Shown piece after piece: positions 19,553-29,049 of a stretch of 64,000 nucleotides of DNA. Position 1 is the stretch's first letter; the number at the start of each line of letters is the position of its first letter. Below the pieces are notes generated by a model, which made no database searches, was not told the DNA's origin, and saw nothing but the letters and a program-made list of their open reading frames with translations. Both the position numbers and the translations under genes were made by a program. The stretch is from Sulfuriferula sp. AH1 (GTDB lineage: Bacteria; Pseudomonadota; Gammaproteobacteria; Burkholderiales; Sulfuriferulaceae): assembly GCF_002162035.1 (NCBI RefSeq), contig NZ_CP021138.1, positions 1,240,001-1,304,000 on the forward strand, read 5' to 3'.

Positions 19553-20113
19553 GTGGCGAACACAATAGAGCTTGCGCGGTTTCTTGCTGAAGTTGAGCGC
19601 AGGGCTTATCGCCAGGCTGTATTCGCAGTGCGTGACGAGCAGGCGGCCCTCGATATCGTGCAGGATTCGATGCTCAAGCTGGCTGAAAAGTATTGCGGGC
19701 ATCCGCCGGCAGAATATCCCATGTTGTTTCAGCGTATTTTGCAAAATACCATACGAGATTATTACCGGCGTCAGAAGGTGCGGAATTTCTGGGTAACGGC
19801 GATATCTTTTTTTACCTCGGGCCGGGATGACGAAGACGACGAGCCGATGGAATATGTGCAAGCGGCCGATGAAAAAGACAGCCCGGCTAATCAATTGATG
19901 AGCGGCAAGAATCTGGCATTGATCGAAGCCGCCATAGAAAAATTGCCGCCGCGTCAACGCGAAGCCTTCTTGCTGCGTTATTGGGAGGAGATGGATATCG
20001 CAGAGACGGCTGTGGTGATGGGTTGCTCGGAAGGCAGCGTCAAAACGCACTGCTCGCGTGCGGTGCATGCGCTGGCTGCTGCATTGCAGGATAAAGGAAT
20101 GACCGATGAATAA
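19553..20113 (+). CDS. RNA polymerase sigma-70 family (ECF-like) sigma factor
   Basis: A 186-residue sigma factor starting at a GTG preceded by AAGGA. Region 2 includes AYRQAVFAVRDEQAALDIVQD and IRDYYRRQKVR (split by an acidic linker, DDEDDEPMEY). Region 4 carries the helix-turn-helix LPPRQREAFLLRYWEEMDIA. It lacks regions 1 and 3, as ECF sigmas do. It overlaps the next gene (DUF3619) by 8 nt, which in turn overlaps a DUF3106 gene, a trio often seen in betaproteobacteria. No classic zinc-binding anti-sigma factor is present; the DUF3619 membrane protein is a candidate for that role. Confidence 0.88.
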   Translation: MANTIELARFLAEVERRAYRQAVFAVRDEQAALDIVQDSMLKLAEKYCGHPPAEYPMLFQRILQNTIRDYYRRQKVRNFWVTAISFFTSGRDDEDDEPMEYVQAADEKDSPANQLMSGKNLALIEAAIEKLPPRQREAFLLRYWEEMDIAETAVVMGCSEGSVKTHCSRAVHALAAALQDKGMTDE

Positions 20114-20483
20114 GGATGTTTACGTAAAACAAGTGATTGCTGTCTTAAATAGCAGTCTGGATTCGATAGGCCCGGATGCGTCGCGCAAGCTGCAATCCGC
20201 GCGCGAACGGGCATGTTCGCTTGCAGCGCAGCAGTCGCAATCACATCAACTCAGGTCGGCGCATAGTCTGGCCTGGAGCGATTGGATGCGCCAGCATCGT
20301 ACCGGTTTGGTCGGCATGTTACTGGTGATAGTGCTGTGTGCGACAGCAGCGATATGGCAGACATCTTTTTCCAGTGATGACGATACCGCGGCTATCGATA
20401 CCGAATTGTTGACAGGAGATTTGCCTGTAAATGCGTATCTGGATGGACATTTGAGCAAATGGGTCACCAACTCTACCGATTAA
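20106..20483 (+). CDS. DUF3619 family single-pass membrane protein, possible anti-sigma factor
   Basis: A 125-residue protein with a ~65-residue cytosolic N-terminal part, one TM helix (about residues 67-85) and a short C-terminal tail containing LLTGDLPVNAYLDG, the conserved DUF3619 ending. Its function is not established. It begins inside the sigma-factor gene and ends inside the DUF3106 gene. That coupling and the one-helix topology resemble a membrane anti-sigma factor, although no zinc-binding H-x3-C-x2-C motif is visible. The role is inference only. Confidence 0.8.
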   Translation: MNKDVYVKQVIAVLNSSLDSIGPDASRKLQSARERACSLAAQQSQSHQLRSAHSLAWSDWMRQHRTGLVGMLLVIVLCATAAIWQTSFSSDDDTAAIDTELLTGDLPVNAYLDGHLSKWVTNSTD

Positions 20484-20887
20484 TGCTATTGCTGACATGT
20501 TTGTTCTGTCTGTCTGAACCGGCCTGGTCAGCAGGCAAGACAGGTTCGCCTGAATGGAGCCGACTGACGCCGGCACAGCAAAATATACTTGCGCCCGTCG
20601 CTTCCAAATGGTCCGGCATGTCGGAATTGCAGCGGACCCGTCTGCTTGCTATTGCAGCAAAATATCCCCAGCTGAAACCGGAGGAGCAAAAGCGTTTCCA
20701 GAAGAGACTGATTGCCTGGAGCTCGCTGACGCGTGAACAACGTGAATTGGCAAGACGGAATTATAAAAAGTTAAAGCGGTTACCGCCCAGCAAGCAGCAA
20801 GTGGTCAAGCAGAAATGGCTGGAAAAACATCCTGTAAAGCCGGCGGAGCAGCCCGCACTGGCTGAGCAAGCCCCGCCTCTTCCTTGA
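20459..20887 (+). CDS. DUF3106 family exported protein
   Basis: A 142-residue protein with a cleavable signal peptide (first ~25 residues, ending around AWSAG). The periplasmic region holds W-x(n)-L-T-P-x-Q-Q repeats (WSRLTPAQQNIL; WSSLTREQRELARRNYKKL) typical of DUF3106, resembling the LTxxQ repeats of periplasmic Spy/CpxP-like proteins. The ATG lies 25 nt inside the upstream gene. It ends seven bases from the convergent nifU-like gene. Possibly the periplasmic sensor or effector of the sigma-factor module; not demonstrated. Confidence 0.8.
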   Translation: MGHQLYRLMLLLTCLFCLSEPAWSAGKTGSPEWSRLTPAQQNILAPVASKWSGMSELQRTRLLAIAAKYPQLKPEEQKRFQKRLIAWSSLTREQRELARRNYKKLKRLPPSKQQVVKQKWLEKHPVKPAEQPALAEQAPPLP

Positions 20888-20893
20888 TCGGTT

Positions 20894-21346
20894 TTAGTAG
20901 GTGTTCTGAACTTCCGTTACCTGCGGAAAAGTGCGTCGAACGATTTTTTCGACGACATTCTTTAGATCCAGCATCGAGTTAGGACAGCCAACGCATGCGC
21001 CCTTCAGACGGACGCGCACGATGGTCCCCTGAATGGCGACCAGCTCCAGATCGCCTCCGTCACGCAACAGTATCTGCCGTGCTTCTTCCAGTACCGCAAT
21101 TAATGCAGCTTCGGTAAGTGGCGGGGTTTCGCCATTGACTATATACGGGCGCAGTTTGTCGATACGCGCCTGACGTTGGGCGATGCGTGCTGCAAGAAGC
21201 GGGTCGCGTTCTTCCAGTTCATCCAGTTCCTCCTCGCTGTACCAACGGGTATCGTCTGCACCCGCATTCAGACCCATTTCATTATCCCGCGCAGCGATCT
21301 CGTCGGCTGAAAAGCGATGTATGGGAATGGATTTTCGTGTACTCAT
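20894..21346 (-). CDS. NifU C-terminal-domain Fe-S cluster scaffold protein
   Basis: A 150-residue protein. The N-terminal half is acidic and helical (EEELDELEERDPLLAARIA). The C-terminal half is a NifU-type domain with CVGCPNS, the C-x2-C pair that holds a transferable [4Fe-4S] cluster, preceded by LLRDGGDLELVAI. The start at 21346 lies 2 nt after the purL stop on the same strand, so the two are probably co-transcribed; the ORF track of this region extends 15 codons into purL but without a ribosome site. The precise client proteins are unknown. Confidence 0.87.
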   Translation of the reverse strand: MSTRKSIPIHRFSADEIAARDNEMGLNAGADDTRWYSEEELDELEERDPLLAARIAQRQARIDKLRPYIVNGETPPLTEAALIAVLEEARQILLRDGGDLELVAIQGTIVRVRLKGACVGCPNSMLDLKNVVEKIVRRTFPQVTEVQNTY

Positions 21347-21348
21347 GA

Positions 21349-24300
21349 TCAGCCTACCCAACGACGTGCATTCTGGAACAGGCGTAGCCAAGGGCCGTTT
21401 TCCTGAAGGGAATCAGGATGCCAGCTATGTTGTACGGCGCGGAATACGCGTTCAGGATGCGGCATCATGATGGTGAAACGGCCATCGGTACTGGTAACGC
21501 CCGTCAAGCCATTTGCCGAGCCGTTAGGATTGAGCGGGTAGGCTTCGGTAGGCCGTCCGTGATGGTCCACGAAACGCATGGCGCCGATTACCTGACCGGC
21601 ATCGCCAGTCTGGCTGAAATTGGCATAGCCTTCGCCATGAGCGACAACGACAGGCATTTTGCTGCCGATCATGTCGCCAAGCAGAATGGACGGACTGTCA
21701 GTAACTTCGACCATGACAAAGCGCGCTTCAAATTGTTCGGATTGATTGCGCGTGAATTTTGGCCAGTGCTGAGCGCCAGGGATAATGGATTTGAGGTTGC
21801 TCATCATCTGGCAGCCGTTACAGACACCTAATGCAAAACTGTCCGTACGACTGAAAAACGCTTCGAATTCATGTCGCGCTCGCGGGTTGAACAGGATGGA
21901 CTTGGCCCAGCCTTCGCCAGCGCCCAATACGTCGCCGTAAGAGAAACCACCGCAAGCGGCCAATCCGCGAAAATTACCCAGACTGACACGGCCTGAAATA
22001 ATGTCGCTCATATGTACGTCGACCGCATCGAAACCGGCACGGTCGAATGCGGCTGCCATTTCCACTTCGCCGTTGACGCCTTGTTCGCGCAATATCGCTA
22101 TGCGCGGTTTATTGCCGCCGATAACGATGCTTTGTTCGGGGTCGAAACTCAGTTCGACGGCAAGGCCGGGGTCGTCACGCTCCTGAATTTGAGCAAATTC
22201 GCTGTCTGCGCAGGCGGGATTGTCGCGCAGGCGCTGAATACGATAACTGGTTTCGCTCCAGATCGCGTGCAGCTTGGTGCGGTCGAAGTCGAGTATGGGC
22301 TTGTCGTTACGGGTGACGACGATGCGATCGTCTGAATTCAGTGTGCCGATGACATGGAACTCGCTGCGTAACCCGGCCTGGAAGAAAGCTTGCATGACAT
22401 CGGCGGTATATTCGCGCTTGACCTGGAGTACTGCGCCGAGTTCTTCATTAAACAGCACGTCGAAAATGCGTGCACTGTAGTCCTGGTCGTTCGGGATTTG
22501 TGGCGCTTCATCGTCCGCGCCTTCTGTTTCAACTTCAACGCGGAAACGATCCTGGCATAACTCGCCGGCATCGACAGTGATGCCGCAATGTCCGGCGAAC
22601 GCCATTTCGCATAATGCTGCCCATAAACCACCATCAGAGCGGTCATGATAGGCAAGCAATTTTTGAGCGGCATTCAGTGTCTGGATAGTCTCAAAGAATG
22701 CCTTGAGCTGACGCGGCGAATTAACGTCAGGACTGATGTTGCCAATCTGTTTATACACTTGCGCCAATGCGGAACCGCCTAGACGGTTACGGCCGCAACC
22801 CAAATCGATGAGGATGAGGTCGGTTTCACCCTGATCGGTGCGTAATTGGGGCGTCAGTGTCTGGCGTGCGTCGGGCGTAGGCGCAAAAGCGGTAATAATC
22901 AGCGACAGGGGAGAAGTGACTGCTTTATCGACGCCGTTCTCCTGCCAGGTCGTACGCATGGACAAGGAATCCTTGCCTACCGGAATACTGATGCCCAGGG
23001 CAGGACATAATTCCAGACCAACGGCCTTAACCGTATCAAACAATGCAGCGTCTTCGCCAGGGAAACCTGCGGCTGCCATCCAGTTTGCGGAAAGTTTGAT
23101 ATCGCCTATCTGGGCTACGCGTGCTGCGGCAAGGTTGGTCAGTGATTCGCCGATGGCCATGCGGCCTGATGCCGGAGCATTGATCAGGGCGAGCGGTGTG
23201 CGTTCGCCTACGGCAAAAGCCTCGCCGCAGTGGCCGGTATAGCTCATCGTGGTGACGGCGACATCGGCTACCGGAACCTGCCAAGGGCCGACAAATTGAT
23301 CGCGTGCGGTATAGCCGCCGACAGTACGGTCGCCAATGGTTATCAGGAACGACTTGGAGGCCACACTGGGCAAACGTAATACCCGGGTTGCGGCTTCGGC
23401 AAGCGTTATGTCGCGGGTATCGAAGACGGCAAGCTGGGGTTGCGTGCGCGTGACATTGCGGGTCATGCGTGGCGGTTTGCCCAGCAGCACCGACATGTCC
23501 ATATCGACAGGTGTTTCCGGCAATAAACTGTCGTTTACGGTTAAATGCGCTGTTTCAGTGGCGACGCCGACTACGGCAAACGGGCAGCGCTCGCGTTCGC
23601 ACATGGCGCGGAACGATTCCAGACTGGCCGGCGCAATGGCGAGCACATAACGTTCCTGTGATTCATTTGACCAGATTTCGCGTGGTGACATGCCGGATTC
23701 TTCCAGTGGCACATCGCGCAGCTGGAAGGTTGCGCCGCGTCCTGCACCATCGACCAGTTCCGGGAACGCATTGGAAATGCCGCCAGCACCCACATCGTGA
23801 ATGGACAGAATAGGATTGTCTTTGCCCAGTTGCCAGCAGCGGTCGATGACTTCCTGTGCGCGGCGCTGCATTTCCGGATTGCCGCGTTGTACCGAATCGA
23901 AATCGAGATTCTCGGCATTGGTGCCGGTGTCCATGCTGGATGCCGCACCGCCGCCGAGGCCGATCAGCATGCCCGGGCCGCCGAGCTGGATCAGCAGGGT
24001 GCCGGGTGCAAACGCATGTTTGAAGCAATGCTCTGCATCGATATTGCCGACGCCGCCGGCGAGCATGATGGGTTTGTGGTAACCGCGCATTTCACCTGCG
24101 CATTGTTCTTCGAAGGTGCGGAAATAGCCGGCCAGATTAGGACGGCCGAATTCATTGTTGAACGCGGCCGCACCCAGCGGGCCGTCTATCATGATTTGCA
24201 GCGCGGAAGCGATACGCTCGGGTTTGCCATAGCCGTTGGCATTATTCTGATAGCTTTCCCATGGCTGGGTGTAATCGTTGATGCGCAGATTGGATACGGA

Positions 24301-25302
24301 AAATCCGCACAATCCGGCTTTGGGTTTGGAGCCGATACCGGTTGCGCCTTCGTCGCGAATCTCGCCGCCGGAACCGGTGGCTGCACCCGGGAATGGTGAG
24401 ATCGCGGTAGGATGGTTGTGAGTTTCGACTTTCATCAAAATATGGGTTGTCGCCTGATGGTAATCATAGCGGCCATCAGCATCAGGATAGAAACGCGCGA
24501 TGTTTGCGCCTTCGATTACCGACGAATTGTCCGAATAGGCGACAACGGTGCCGGCCGGATGGCGGGCATGGGTTTCGCGGATCATGCCGAACAGGGTGTG
24601 GGGCTGCATCTCGCCATCAATGACCCAGGTCGCATTAAAGATTTTGTGACGGCAATGCTCGGAATTGGCCTGTGCGAACATCATCAATTCAACATCAGTC
24701 GGATTGCGCCCGATTTGGGTGAAGTTCGCCACCAGATAATCGATTTCATCGCCGGATAACGCCAATCCCATGTCCTGATTGGCACGGGCCAGCGCATCGT
24801 TGCCGCCGCCAAGAATATCGACAGTGGTTAGGGATTTTGGTGGCAGATGACGGAACAGCGCCTGCGCGCCGTCCAGCTCACCCAGTATGATTTCGGTCAT
24901 GCGGTCGTGAATATGCGGCGCAATCGCCGCCAGATCGGTTGCCGTTATTGCTGCGCCGTCACGGCGCACGAAATAATAAACAGTGCCCCGTTCTATGCGG
25001 ATGATATGGTTCAGGCCGCAGTGATGGGCAATGTCGGTGGCCTTGGACGACCAGGGTGAAATGGTGCCGGGGCGGGGCACGACCAGCATCAGCGTGCCAT
25101 TGGTGTTGGCTGCAGCCGGGGTGCCGTAGGTGAGCAAGCTGTCGAGCGTGCTTTGTTCGGCAGTATTTAACGTTTTGCTGGTTTCTGCGAAATGCCAGAA
25201 TTGGGTGCTTATGCAATCATAATCAGGTAAGGCAACGGCGAGTTTGTCGAGACGGAATTGCGAAAGAGCCGCGCCACCGGGCAATTTGATTAAATCAGAC
25301 AT
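21349..25302 (-). CDS. purL: Phosphoribosylformylglycinamidine synthase (large single-chain form)
   Basis: A 1317-residue single-polypeptide FGAM synthase, the ATP- and glutamine-dependent fourth step of purine synthesis. It has the full proteobacterial architecture: an N-terminal PurS-like part (to ~150), linker, two AIRS-type ATP-binding halves (motifs [19 protein letters not shown] and [20 protein letters not shown]) and a C-terminal class I glutaminase. In the glutaminase the nucleophile Cys lies in GVCNGCQMM, and the His/Glu pair is in [10 protein letters not shown]. Length and motifs are intact. It stands alone on its strand apart from the nifU-like gene just downstream. Confidence 0.97.
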   Translation of the reverse strand: MSDLIKLPGGAALSQFRLDKLAVALPDYDCISTQFWHFAETSKTLNTAEQSTLDSLLTYGTPAAANTNGTLMLVVPRPGTISPWSSKATDIAHHCGLNHIIRIERGTVYYFVRRDGAAITATDLAAIAPHIHDRMTEIILGELDGAQALFRHLPPKSLTTVDILGGGNDALARANQDMGLALSGDEIDYLVANFTQIGRNPTDVELMMFAQANSEHCRHKIFNATWVIDGEMQPHTLFGMIRETHARHPAGTVVAYSDNSSVIEGANIARFYPDADGRYDYHQATTHILMKVETHNHPTAISPFPGAATGSGGEIRDEGATGIGSKPKAGLCGFSVSNLRINDYTQPWESYQNNANGYGKPERIASALQIMIDGPLGAAAFNNEFGRPNLAGYFRTFEEQCAGEMRGYHKPIMLAGGVGNIDAEHCFKHAFAPGTLLIQLGGPGMLIGLGGGAASSMDTGTNAENLDFDSVQRGNPEMQRRAQEVIDRCWQLGKDNPILSIHDVGAGGISNAFPELVDGAGRGATFQLRDVPLEESGMSPREIWSNESQERYVLAIAPASLESFRAMCERERCPFAVVGVATETAHLTVNDSLLPETPVDMDMSVLLGKPPRMTRNVTRTQPQLAVFDTRDITLAEAATRVLRLPSVASKSFLITIGDRTVGGYTARDQFVGPWQVPVADVAVTTMSYTGHCGEAFAVGERTPLALINAPASGRMAIGESLTNLAAARVAQIGDIKLSANWMAAAGFPGEDAALFDTVKAVGLELCPALGISIPVGKDSLSMRTTWQENGVDKAVTSPLSLIITAFAPTPDARQTLTPQLRTDQGETDLILIDLGCGRNRLGGSALAQVYKQIGNISPDVNSPRQLKAFFETIQTLNAAQKLLAYHDRSDGGLWAALCEMAFAGHCGITVDAGELCQDRFRVEVETEGADDEAPQIPNDQDYSARIFDVLFNEELGAVLQVKREYTADVMQAFFQAGLRSEFHVIGTLNSDDRIVVTRNDKPILDFDRTKLHAIWSETSYRIQRLRDNPACADSEFAQIQERDDPGLAVELSFDPEQSIVIGGNKPRIAILREQGVNGEVEMAAAFDRAGFDAVDVHMSDIISGRVSLGNFRGLAACGGFSYGDVLGAGEGWAKSILFNPRARHEFEAFFSRTDSFALGVCNGCQMMSNLKSIIPGAQHWPKFTRNQSEQFEARFVMVEVTDSPSILLGDMIGSKMPVVVAHGEGYANFSQTGDAGQVIGAMRFVDHHGRPTEAYPLNPNGSANGLTGVTSTDGRFTIMMPHPERVFRAVQHSWHPDSLQENGPWLRLFQNARRWVG

Positions 25303-25391
25303 AATGCGTATCAGCGTTAAATAAAAGTGAATTTTACCCGAAAATGGTCACTCTCGCTCAGTGGTGTGTTTGCGGCAGAGGGACCTGCAAA

Positions 25392-25428
25392 AGAATACGC
25401 TGCCATTTTAAAAACGACAGCGTATTCT
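25392..25428 (-). terminator. Intrinsic terminator downstream of hsp20
   Basis: On the minus strand an 11-bp stem (AGAATACGCTG with CAGCGTATTCT on the opposite arm, loop 15 nt) is followed by TTTTGC. It sits 24 nt after the hsp20 stop, so it should end the hsp20 transcript before purL. Confidence 0.65.
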
Positions 25429-25451
25429 GATTTGTACAGAGACAGCGGAAA

Positions 25452-25883
25452 TTATTGAATAGTCAGTTTTTTGGCTTCGCTGCTTTTCTTTTTCGGCAAG
25501 GTCAGATCAAGCACACCGTCAGTGTATTTTGCGACAGCCGTTGCTTCATCCACATCCTGATCCAGTGTGAAGCTGCGGTATAACTTGCCGTAATAGCGTT
25601 CGCTACGCAGTACTTTCGCACCTTCTTTTTCTTCTTTTTCTTTTTTCACTTCGGCGCTGATACTGACTTGCTTGCCATTGATCGCAACGTGAATATCTTC
25701 TTTTTTGACACCGGGTATTTCAGCGTGAACCGCGTAGTTTTTATCGGTTTCCTTTACGTCCATTTTGATTTGTAATTGTTGGGGTTGATTCTCGAAACGT
25801 ACAGGCTGTATAAAGCCCCGGAACAGATTGTCGAAAGGCTCGAAGGTCAAGTCAAACGGATCATAACGGGTTAAGTTTGCCAC
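25452..25883 (-). CDS. Hsp20/alpha-crystallin family small heat-shock protein
   Basis: A 143-residue small heat-shock protein that holds unfolding proteins in a soluble state. The alpha-crystallin domain spans about residues 40-130, with the conserved AEIPGVKKEDIHVAINGK near the middle and GVLDLTLPKK near the end. The start is a GTG (MANLTRYDPFDL) with a strong AGGAGG seven bases upstream. It stands alone between a terminator and the NYN gene. I saw no clear sigma-32 promoter or ROSE-type thermometer in the 286-bp upstream gap, but neither can be excluded by eye. Confidence 0.93.
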   Translation of the reverse strand: MANLTRYDPFDLTFEPFDNLFRGFIQPVRFENQPQQLQIKMDVKETDKNYAVHAEIPGVKKEDIHVAINGKQVSISAEVKKEKEEKEGAKVLRSERYYGKLYRSFTLDQDVDEATAVAKYTDGVLDLTLPKKKSSEAKKLTIQ

Positions 25884-26169
25884 GATAATTCCTCCTTGCA
25901 GGACAAAGATGAAATGACGTTTAGCCGGTCCTGATACAGCTAGCGTCTGATCAAATACCTATTTGATATTTTAGCAGGCGACTAGCAAGATGCCAGGTGT
26001 ATATTGGTATTTGCGTATCCTTTTACCCGTTTTGAAATGCATGCGTTGCATGTTCAGTGATCCGTTAAGGGCATGCTTGGTCCGGCGATCCTGTATCAGC
26101 CACATCAAGGCAATGGATGCATAGATTGCACTGGCGATTCCCGGCTCAAAGAAAGCAGCGAGATCGGAT
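25884..26169. other. Intergenic region upstream of hsp20
   Basis: A 286-bp gap between the NYN gene stop and the hsp20 GTG. It should hold the hsp20 promoter and leader. The only clear element is the AGGAGG at 25891-25896 (read on the minus strand). No recognisable heat-shock promoter, tRNA or ORF. Confidence 0.4.
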
Positions 26170-26988
26170 TTATTTTATCTTCAGATAGAGTGTCTTCTTA
26201 TCGGAATTCGGCGACTTGCGTTCCTCGGTTTCGAATAACTCTGTTTTGGCCTTTACCAGGTCGCTTAATTTTTTGAAACCGTATAATCTGGAATCGAAAT
26301 CCGGTTTCAATTTGGTCAGATAACTGCCAAACGTGCCGAGGTTTGCCCAGCCGTTGTCATCGCATGAGTTTTCAAGGGCTTGCAGAACAAATTCCTTGGG
26401 AAATTCCTTGGCGGTCACAGGGGATTTTGCTGATTTTTCAGACGATGGAGCGGTTTTTTTCGGTTTGGGTGATGCGGAAGACTTTGCGGTCACGGTTTCG
26501 GTTTTGGTTGCCGATACCGGTCTCAATACTTCGGTGAAGATGAATTTATGGCATGCGTTGCGAAACGCATCGGGGGTCTTCTGCTCACCAAAACCTAATA
26601 CGGTGAGTCCTTCTTCGCGAATACGCAGCGCCAGGCCGGTGAAATCGCTATCGCTGGAGACGATACAAAAGCCGTCGAAACGGTGGGTGTAAAGCAGATC
26701 CATCGCATCGATGATTAAGGTGCTGTCGGTCGCATTTTTGCCTGTCGTGTATGCAAACTGCTGCACGGGTTTAATAGCGTGTTTGTTTAACACTCTTTTC
26801 CATTGCGCGCTGGCTGGGGAAGTAAAATCGCCATAAATCCGCTTAACGCTGGCTTCACCATAGCCGGCGATTTCCGCCAGCAAACCTTCAATAATGGCTG
26901 CCTGCGCATTGTCCGCATCGATTAGTACCGCCAGCCTGAGCGCGGGCTCTTCCGCTTCCATTTTGGCTGTCATGCGTGGGTTTGTCAT
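26170..26988 (-). CDS. NYN-domain (LabA/PIN-like) protein with C-terminal OST-HTH/LOTUS domain
   Basis: A 272-residue protein. The N-terminal NYN domain (about residues 15-155) has the acidic residues of a PIN-like nuclease: LIDADNAQ (D23, D25), TGKNATDSTLIIDAMDLL and CIVSSDSDFTGLA. A Lys/Ser/Pro linker (~160-195) leads to a LOTUS-type winged helix (~196-270; GWANLGTFGSYLTKLKPDFD). The family is linked to RNA cleavage, and LOTUS domains bind RNA. Bacterial targets are mostly unknown. It stands between hsp20 and the DNA glycosylase gene without operon partners. Confidence 0.88.
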   Translation of the reverse strand: MTNPRMTAKMEAEEPALRLAVLIDADNAQAAIIEGLLAEIAGYGEASVKRIYGDFTSPASAQWKRVLNKHAIKPVQQFAYTTGKNATDSTLIIDAMDLLYTHRFDGFCIVSSDSDFTGLALRIREEGLTVLGFGEQKTPDAFRNACHKFIFTEVLRPVSATKTETVTAKSSASPKPKKTAPSSEKSAKSPVTAKEFPKEFVLQALENSCDDNGWANLGTFGSYLTKLKPDFDSRLYGFKKLSDLVKAKTELFETEERKSPNSDKKTLYLKIK

Positions 26989-27102
26989 GGTCTGCTCCTT
27001 CTTGGTTATTATTAAAAATCGAAGTCAAAGAGCCGTATCAGCGACGTATCCTGAATAGTTCTCGTAATAATACACCTTAAAAAGCCGTTGCCATCTTCGC
27101 TG

Positions 27103-27615
27103 TTATCCGGGGCAGCGCGCATTGCATATGGCTTGCCATGCTCCCAGCTTGCGTTCCAGTGGTATGGATGCATTGGCGGGACTGGTTGACGGCAGGCGCT
27201 GATATTCGATGCGGTTTATTTCCATGTTGGGGAGTACGAGTGTTCGATAAGCTTGTTCAGCGGCAGTGCCATTAAAAAATACATGCGTGATATGCGTATG
27301 CTGCAGGAAAAATGTTCCGAAGTCGTTCGGAGTTTGCGTGGCTTTGTCGATACTGGTATCGAGGCTGCCTTCGCGTTTGCATGAATGAAGTACATCCCAC
27401 AGCGCTATTCGCGCATGTCGTAATGCCTCAATACGTTGTTCATAGGGGGATTCCGGATCTAGCTGTATGAGCGTACCCATGATGCGCCAGAAGAGATTGC
27501 GAGGATGTGCGTAGTATTGTCCGGAACGCAACGAGGCAACGCCCGGCATGCTGCCCAGGATCAATATGTTTGCGGCGCTGTTTTCGACGGGGGCGAAGCT
27601 TGTTATGTGCGACAT
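27103..27615 (-). CDS. Family-6 uracil-DNA glycosylase superfamily (deoxyinosine/hypoxanthine DNA glycosylase)
   Basis: A 170-residue protein with ILGSMPGVASLRSGQYYAHP then RNLFW near residues 20-44, the motif 1 of the hypoxanthine-DNA glycosylase family. A later LPSTSPANAS segment corresponds to the motif 2 region. Such enzymes remove deaminated adenine, and sometimes uracil or xanthine, from DNA. Length is normal. The catalytic Asn typical of this family fits in the PRN of motif 1. No partner repair genes are adjacent. Confidence 0.88.
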   Translation of the reverse strand: MSHITSFAPVENSAANILILGSMPGVASLRSGQYYAHPRNLFWRIMGTLIQLDPESPYEQRIEALRHARIALWDVLHSCKREGSLDTSIDKATQTPNDFGTFFLQHTHITHVFFNGTAAEQAYRTLVLPNMEINRIEYQRLPSTSPANASIPLERKLGAWQAICNARCPG

Positions 27616-27786
27616 GGCGTGTCCGGCATTTACCAGTTGAGTGGGGAATTTTAACGTGGATCCATCTATTCAGGCGATGGCTTTACCTCAAGTGAAGCAG
27701 TTTATTTCGTTTTCCGTTAAATGTTCGGCTCGGACTGTGGATGATTCTCGACGGCTGTCGTCGCCAGAATATTCGATGCAAAATCT

Positions 27787-27824
27787 TTGTTGTGTTATTG
27801 ATAATAGTATATTAAGATATCAAT
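27787..27824 (+). promoter_or_regulatory. Predicted ompW-family promoter with overlapping inverted repeat
   Basis: TTGTTG (27787-27792), 17-bp spacer and TATTAA (27810-27815) form a fair sigma-70 promoter about 40 bp before the OmpW ATG. An inverted repeat ATTGATA-N14-TATCAAT (27797-27824) brackets the -10. The half-sites recall TTGAT/ATCAA of FNR/Crp-type sites, but the 14-bp gap is too long for a standard site. A repressor operator is possible. Confidence 0.45.
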
Positions 27825-27855
27825 CTCTTTAATTAATTTAAAAAGGATATCGATC

Positions 27856-28440
27856 ATGATAAGAAAAAATGCAGTCATTCTATTGGGCCTTTTGGCAAGT
27901 ACAGCCGCGAGTGCGGATCAGGGGGATTGGCTGGTACGCGCGCGTGCGATCAGCGTTCAGCCGCAGGAAAGTTCATCTCTGGGCCTCAGCGTGGATAATG
28001 CACTGGTACCGGAAGTCGATTTCAGCTATTTTGTAACCAAGAACGTGGCGGTGGAATTGATTTTAGGCACTTCTCGTCATGAAGTATCCCTGGAGTCGAC
28101 CAGTCTTGGCAAAGTGAGCGTGCTGCCACCGACATTGACTGCACAATACCATTTCGCGCCTGATGCAACAGTGCGTCCTTATGTGGGCGCCGGTGTCAAT
28201 TACACGCGTTTCTATAGCAATGACCTGAAGGTGGGCACACAAAATGTGGAGCTGGATAACAATAGCTGGGGCGGGGCATTGCAAGCGGGCGTTGATATTG
28301 CAGTCGGAAAGAATTCCTTTATCAATCTGGACATAAAGAAAATCTACATTAAAACGGATGTCGCTCTGGCAGGAACGAAAATTGACACTTTGAAGCTGGA
28401 TCCACTGGTTTTGGGCGTCGGCTACGGCATGAAATTTTAA
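27856..28440 (+). CDS. OmpW family outer-membrane protein
   Basis: A 194-residue protein with a signal peptide (about 20 residues, cleaved near ASA-DQ) and a predicted eight-stranded barrel ending in Phe (GVGYGMKF). YVGAGVNYTRF in the middle and DPLVLGVGYGMKF at the end are characteristic of OmpW. OmpW proteins form narrow hydrophobic channels and are often redox- or stress-regulated. It has an AAAGGA site before the ATG and stands alone, with its own predicted promoter upstream and a hairpin downstream. Confidence 0.9.
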   Translation: MIRKNAVILLGLLASTAASADQGDWLVRARAISVQPQESSSLGLSVDNALVPEVDFSYFVTKNVAVELILGTSRHEVSLESTSLGKVSVLPPTLTAQYHFAPDATVRPYVGAGVNYTRFYSNDLKVGTQNVELDNNSWGGALQAGVDIAVGKNSFINLDIKKIYIKTDVALAGTKIDTLKLDPLVLGVGYGMKF

Positions 28441-28472
28441 GTAGCAAACTTTAAATTGTCTGGAGCGGGGTT

Positions 28473-28501
28473 GCCGGATGTGCCTGAATGACACATCCGG
28501 C
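28473..28501 (+). terminator. Hairpin downstream of ompW-like gene
   Basis: A 10-bp perfect stem (GCCGGATGTG with CACATCCGGC) and a 9-base loop, 32 nt after the stop. There is no T-tract directly after it, so it is either a weak terminator or a 3'-end stability element. Confidence 0.45.
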
Positions 28502-28671
28502 GACGAAGCCTGGCTCAGCATTCTCTGTCTTTTCTGTTGTATCTCTTGCCTTTTTCTCGGTAGTAATCAGGTTGTGATATTCTTAGCCCATTAAGACACT
28601 CACGCTGAAATGATGTGATGCGGCATGGGGGGCGTGCATGTCTGCAATTTTGTAAGTATGGAGAAGGTAAG

Positions 28672-29049
28672 ATGGCGGAGAAGTTGGTAATCATGCTGTT
28701 GACGATTAGTCCGGATCAGCCGCATTTGTGTGGTACGCCATTTTTTCAGGCGGCTTCGGCAGCGGCGATGGACGTAGAGGTGGAGATTTATTTTGCCAGT
28801 GCGGCAACACGTTTGCTGGCAAAAGGCGTGGCGGAACGAATTTATCCATCCGAAAACAAAGTGAAATCGGTATATGGATTCATGCAGGATGCGGCCAATC
28901 TGGGCGTGAAGTTCTATGCGTGCGGCGGCGCACTGGATGCCTATGCGATCAAGCCCGATATTCTCATTCCGGAATGTACCGGCGTTGCGGGTGGAGCGAC
29001 ATATATCAGTCGCGTGATGGATGATGAGTGGCGTTCGATTAGCTATTGA
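28672..29049 (+). CDS. DsrE-like family protein
   Basis: A 125-residue protein of the DsrE/DsrF-like fold. The N-terminal AEKLVIMLLTISPDQPH forms the first beta-alpha unit, and FYACGGALDAYAIKP carries a single conserved Cys in the position used for sulfur relay in DsrE/TusD-type proteins. The start at 28672 follows GGAGAAGG; the frame extends 19 codons upstream without support. The stop overlaps the next gene's ATG by one base. No tus, dsr or sox genes are near, so a sulfur-transfer role is only possible. Proteins of this type are often called peroxiredoxin-family in annotation. Confidence 0.8.
   Translation: MAEKLVIMLLTISPDQPHLCGTPFFQAASAAAMDVEVEIYFASAATRLLAKGVAERIYPSENKVKSVYGFMQDAANLGVKFYACGGALDAYAIKPDILIPECTGVAGGATYISRVMDDEWRSISY

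Noticed and set aside
27797-27824. FNR site at the ompW promoter
   Set aside because: Half-sites fit TTGAT/ATCAA, but the 14-base gap does not suit the 4-base FNR spacing.
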